Source: Bacteroidota bacterium (GTDB taxonomy: Bacteria; Bacteroidota; Bacteroidia; Chitinophagales; Chitinophagaceae). From it: a stretch of 64,000 bases of DNA. Below the pieces are notes generated by a model that did no database searches, was not told where the DNA came from, and saw only the letters and a list, made by a program, of their open reading frames with translations. Shown here piece after piece: positions 61,034 to 64,000 of the stretch. The stretch spans positions 62,001 to 126,000 of the forward strand of contig JAFDXJ010000003.1 in the NCBI GenBank assembly GCA_018268015.1, read 5' to 3'. A program made the position numbers and the translations under genes. The stretch's first letter is position 1; each line of letters opens with the position of its first letter.

Positions 61034-62881
61034 ATGAATACTGATGAAACTATTTTGAAAGATGTAGTAATAAAGTTTGCCGGAGATAGTGGCGATGGTA
61101 TGCAATTCACCGGTTCACAATTTACAGAAAACACAGCCTTGATGGGTATTGATCTGGCAACATTCCCGGATTTCCCTGCAGAGATTCGTGCTCCATTAGG
61201 TACGGTACCCGGAGTAAGTGGTTTTCAACTTCGTTTTTCTTCTGATCCTGTTTATACGCCGGGTGATTTATGCGATGTTTTAGTGGCAATGAATGCTGCT
61301 GCATTGAAAGTTAATTTACGAGGCTTAAAATTTGGTGCAAAAATTATTGCTAATAAAGATGGATTTGATGCCAAAAATTTGCGGCTCGCAAAATATGCGG
61401 ATGGCGTTAATCCTTTGGAAGATGGCAGCCTGGATGGATATGAAGTAATTGAAATGGATGTGACCCGCATGACCCGTGAAGCATTAAAAGAATTTTCAAC
61501 TTTAGGTACCAAAGAAAAAGATCGGGCAAAAAATATGTTTGTGCTGGGTTTTTTATATTGGATGTATAACAGAAAATTAGAAAACACCATTAAATTTATT
61601 CAACAAAAATTTAAAAATAAAACCGATATACTGGAAAGTAATTTAGCTGTTTTAAAAGCCGGATATCACTATGGAGATACCACCGAAACTTTTACCTCCA
61701 GATATAAGGTTGAAAAAGCCAAATTGCCACCAGGAAAATACAGGAGTATTATGGGCAACCAGGCATTGGTTTACGGCCTGATTGCTGCATCACAAAAAAG
61801 TGGATTGCCCTTGTTTTTGGGAACATACCCTATCACACCGGCTTCTGATATTTTACATGAATTGAGTAAAAACAAATCTTTTGGTATCCGCACCTTCCAG
61901 GCCGAAGATGAAATTGCCGGTATTTCTGCTGCAATTGGCGCTTCTTATGGAGGAAATCTAGGTGTCACTTCCACTTCCGGTCCCGGACTTGCATTAAAAT
62001 CAGAAGCATTAGGCCTTGCCGTTATGCTTGAGATTCCATTAATAGTTATAGATGTTCAGCGTGGAGGCCCTTCAACAGGATTACCTACCAAAACAGAACA
62101 AAGTGATTTACTCCAGGCATATTATGGCAGGAATGGGGAGTGTCCATTACCTGTCATTGCTTCTAGCACTCCCAGTGATTGTTTTTATGCCGTATTCGAA
62201 GCGGTCCGTATTGCTGTTCAGCATATGACTCCAGTTATATTTTTGAGTGATGGTTATATTGCAAATGGCGCTGAACCCTGGCGCTTTCCACAAACAGATG
62301 ATTTGCCGGAAATTGAAGTTCATTTTCAAAAAAAATTACCTGAAGGAAGTGATCAATTCCTTCCTTACCTGCGTGATGATAAGTTGGTTAGAAATTGGGT
62401 CGTTCCGGGCACTCCCGGCTTGGAGCATCGAATTGGAGGCCTGGAAAAAGAAGATATTACAGGGAATGTGAGTTATGACACAAACAATCATCAGCACATG
62501 GTAAAAACAAGACAGGCAAAAGTGGATTATATTGCTCAAAGTATTCCTTTGCAAAAATTAGATAGTGGGCCTGAGAAAGGAAAAGTTTTGGTACTGGGAT
62601 GGGGAAGTACTTATGGCGCTATTAAAAGTGCATCCCTTGATTTACAATCCGAAGGTCATGCTGTAAGTCATGCTCATCTTCGATACCTGCGTCCCTTTCC
62701 ATCGAACCTGGGTGAAATATTGAAAAATTTTGACCATGTATTGATCCCTGAAATTAATAATGGCCAGTTAATTAAAATCATCCGGGATCAGTTTTTAATA
62801 GACGCACACGGCTATCATAAAATTATGGGTATCCCAATTACCCGCACCGAATTGGTAGATGAAATCAGGAAATGGCTTTAA
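61034..62881 (+). CDS. korA: 2-oxoacid:acceptor oxidoreductase, alpha subunit (gamma-alpha fusion)
   Basis: 615 residues. N-terminal gamma domain (KFAGDSGDGMQFTGSQ) then the alpha/pyrimidine-binding part with TYPITPASDILHEL and DVQRGGPSTGLPTKTEQSD. The TPP-binding beta subunit (KorB) is a separate protein. With ferredoxin it decarboxylates 2-oxoglutarate or a related acid to the CoA ester. No korB follows: the next 500 nt have no such frame and the next gene is TetR. KorB must be elsewhere or beyond the window. Confidence 0.93.
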   Translation: MNTDETILKDVVIKFAGDSGDGMQFTGSQFTENTALMGIDLATFPDFPAEIRAPLGTVPGVSGFQLRFSSDPVYTPGDLCDVLVAMNAAALKVNLRGLKFGAKIIANKDGFDAKNLRLAKYADGVNPLEDGSLDGYEVIEMDVTRMTREALKEFSTLGTKEKDRAKNMFVLGFLYWMYNRKLENTIKFIQQKFKNKTDILESNLAVLKAGYHYGDTTETFTSRYKVEKAKLPPGKYRSIMGNQALVYGLIAASQKSGLPLFLGTYPITPASDILHELSKNKSFGIRTFQAEDEIAGISAAIGASYGGNLGVTSTSGPGLALKSEALGLAVMLEIPLIVIDVQRGGPSTGLPTKTEQSDLLQAYYGRNGECPLPVIASSTPSDCFYAVFEAVRIAVQHMTPVIFLSDGYIANGAEPWRFPQTDDLPEIEVHFQKKLPEGSDQFLPYLRDDKLVRNWVVPGTPGLEHRIGGLEKEDITGNVSYDTNNHQHMVKTRQAKVDYIAQSIPLQKLDSGPEKGKVLVLGWGSTYGAIKSASLDLQSEGHAVSHAHLRYLRPFPSNLGEILKNFDHVLIPEINNGQLIKIIRDQFLIDAHGYHKIMGIPITRTELVDEIRKWL

Positions 62882-63036
62882 CGCGTAAATGTTTTGCCGA
62901 CTTTTCCGGGATGATTCTCCTAAATGGATTCATATCCGGTATGAGATATTTTTTCTTACCCTCTAATGGATAAAATGAAAAAGTTTAAAAGTGGGATTGT
63001 ATACTTTCATCAGAGTATTTTTCAATTATTCAAAAT

Positions 63037-63187
63037 AAAAAAGCACCGGAGAAAGTCTGGTATTTGCCTAAACAAACACTTTTATTTTTCCGATGCTTCG
63101 TAGCTAAACATCCTCAGAGAGGATATCGCAGAAAGTATCGCTTCTGTAAAATCAACCGAGATTGTTTCTACTTTCCACGATCTTTAT
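63037..63187 (-). ncRNA. Candidate structured small RNA
   Basis: About 150 nt on the minus strand. A 13-bp stem with two G-U pairs (63181-63169 with 63137-63125; AUCGUGGAAAGUA/UACUUUCUGCGAU), a 6-bp hairpin with 3-nt loop (63124-63110), and a 10-bp stem closing a 38-nt loop, whose right arm ends in six T (63042-63037), a terminator-like end. A promoter-like pair lies directly upstream. No protein-coding frame accounts for it, and I do not recognise it as 6S, SRP, tmRNA or RNase P. Expression and conservation are unproven. Confidence 0.42.
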
Positions 63188-63192
63188 TTAAA

Positions 63193-63225
63193 CAAATATA
63201 CAACTTTCAAACACCCATTTCCAAA
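63193..63225 (-). promoter_or_regulatory. Promoter of the candidate small RNA
   Basis: On the minus strand TATATTTG (63200-63193) is an exact -7 box with TTTG (63225-63222) 21 nt upstream. The predicted start at about 63187 falls 6 nt before the first stem. Confidence 0.45.
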
Positions 63226-63342
63226 TTTTTGAAGCCAAAATTCTGCACCGGCTATGCACAGGTTTATGCACTCTTTTTTGATGTTTTCCACATCATTTTT
63301 TAAGAAGACTTAAAGATGGAGGAAGTGAAAGAAAACTTAAAA

Positions 63343-63379
63343 TTAAACATTTGTTTGAATAAATCAAACGTTTGTTTAA
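63343..63379. promoter_or_regulatory. Palindromic operator overlapping the tetR promoter
   Basis: TTAAACATTTGTTTGA and TCAAACGTTTGTTTAA form an inverted repeat (12 of 16 positions paired, 5-nt spacer). The right arm contains the perfect palindrome CAAACGTTTG. It covers the -33 box and abuts the -7 box of the tetR gene, the normal place for autorepression. Confidence 0.6.
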
Positions 63380-63384
63380 TTTTG
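63354..63384 (+). promoter_or_regulatory. tetR promoter
   Basis: TTTG (63354-63357) and TAATTTTG (63377-63384) are 19 nt apart, a full match to TTTG-N19-TAnnTTTG. The start would fall just before the ATG at 63395, giving a nearly leaderless message. Confidence 0.72.
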
Positions 63385-63394
63385 CATTTCTTAA

Positions 63395-64000
63395 ATGAGA
63401 AATACGGAGAAACATACACACATTATGGAAAAGGCGGAGGAGCTTTTTGCAGCCAAAGGATATGACGGCACCTCAATCCGCGAAATAGCCCGCGCTGCTC
63501 ATGTGAATTTGGCCATGGTTTCTTATTACTTCGGGTCCAAAGAAAAACTCATGGAGGCTTTATTTAAAGAAAGAATGTCTTTGATGAAGTTGAAAATTGA
63601 ATCCCTTTTGAAAAATGAAAATATTTCTCCTTTCCAGAAAGTAGAAATTTTGATTGATGAATACCTGACCAAAGTGATCGACAGGCAATTTTTTTATAAA
63701 ATCATGCTTTGCGAAATGGCTCAACAGAAAAATAAGGTGATTTTGAAATTCATCAGCGATATTAAATTAAATTATGCAAACATGATTCGCGGGCTCGTTG
63801 AAGAGGGCCAGCAAAAGAAAGTCTTTAAAAAAGACATTGATATCATGTTGCTTATGAATACCATGACAGGAACCGTTACACAAATGATTTTGAATAAAGA
63901 GGTTTACCGTGAATTCAATTCGCTTAAAAAAACATCAGATTCAGTCTATCATACCTGGTTGAAAAAGAGGCTGGGTGATCATATCAAAAAGATTTTTAAA
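63395..64000 (+). CDS. TetR/AcrR-family transcriptional regulator (runs off the window)
   Basis: 202 codons are read without a stop before the window ends. The N-terminal DNA-binding helix-turn-helix is clear: MEKAEELFAAKGYDGTSI, REIARAAHVNLAMVSYYFGSKEKL. The C-terminal part (from about residue 62) is all-helical and variable, as expected for a ligand pocket. Its promoter is covered by a palindrome, so it probably represses itself. Its targets cannot be told; regulated efflux genes may lie just downstream of the window. Confidence 0.9.
   Translation, partial: MRNTEKHTHIMEKAEELFAAKGYDGTSIREIARAAHVNLAMVSYYFGSKEKLMEALFKERMSLMKLKIESLLKNENISPFQKVEILIDEYLTKVIDRQFFYKIMLCEMAQQKNKVILKFISDIKLNYANMIRGLVEEGQQKKVFKKDIDIMLLMNTMTGTVTQMILNKEVYREFNSLKKTSDSVYHTWLKKRLGDHIKKIFK

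Noticed and set aside
63064..63303. A 79-codon plus-strand frame in the korA-tetR gap
   Set aside because: Phe- and Cys-rich composition without a fold or signal peptide; it overlaps the inverted repeats of the candidate RNA, which explain the region better.
1..64000. tRNA, rRNA, transposase, prophage or toxin-antitoxin genes
   Set aside because: I looked for their usual motifs and found none that could be supported.

Overview
The window is a chromosomal stretch of a low-GC member of the Bacteroidota, most likely a Chitinophagaceae-type gliding or environmental bacterium. This rests on a PorP/SprF-type protein beside a giant protein with the gliding-motility C-terminal domain, a second type IX secretion substrate, DUF6029 and Omp28-like envelope proteins, a YtxJ-like bacillithiol-system protein, the DAHP synthase/chorismate mutase fusion, and repeated Bacteroidota promoter boxes (TAnnTTTG, sometimes with TTTG 19-21 nt upstream) in front of genes that mostly lack a Shine-Dalgarno. 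I see no tRNA, rRNA, insertion sequence, prophage or CRISPR array. The layout is mostly housekeeping with some accessory envelope genes.

Layout: 1-254 is the 5' end of a polyprenyl diphosphate synthase; 459-2078 an OmpA-like protein with its terminator. 2342-9955 is a leftward run: vWA protein, hpt, LysM glucosaminidase, O-methyltransferase, sodium:solute symporter, beta-barrel protein and a GlcD-like FAD oxidase. 10040-16851 holds the T9SS pair and recG. 17021-22672 holds trpS, a deoxynucleoside kinase, an NmrA-like oxidoreductase, ytxJ with a newly noticed 40-residue lipoprotein, a DnaQ-like exonuclease, a dolichol-phosphate-mannose-synthase-like transferase and an EamA transporter. 22676-24720 is ftsX-DUF3098-uppP. 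leuS follows, then a 54-residue membrane protein and a TlpA-DUF6029-Omp28 operon. 31643-39204 is gcvP and the aromatic-amino-acid cluster (DAHPS-CM, aroB, aroA, aroC), with a DEAD-box helicase upstream.

41051-43090 is the most distinctive regulatory locus: an ECF sigma factor translationally coupled to a membrane protein that joins an anti-sigma-like cytoplasmic domain to a periplasmic trypsin-like protease. A small lipoprotein is divergent to it, and a long inverted motif lies between them. 43136-45309 pairs a MurU-like nucleotidyltransferase with a sugar-kinase/RapZ-C fusion, which looks like cell-wall sugar salvage. rsmG, a glycosyltransferase, tgt (with its zinc ligands replaced), an L,D-transpeptidase and a T9SS beta-propeller-like protein follow.

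51024-63000 contains a short HPF, a copper oxidase with two duplicated metal-binding modules and a CopB-like tail, hemerythrin, thiolase, DUF1648, pruA, a Bax-inhibitor-1 protein, a polysaccharide deacetylase lipoprotein and korA without an adjacent korB. The final kilobase holds a candidate structured small RNA on the minus strand (promoter, 13-bp stem, hairpin plus U-run) and a TetR gene that runs off the window, whose promoter sits inside a 37-bp palindrome.
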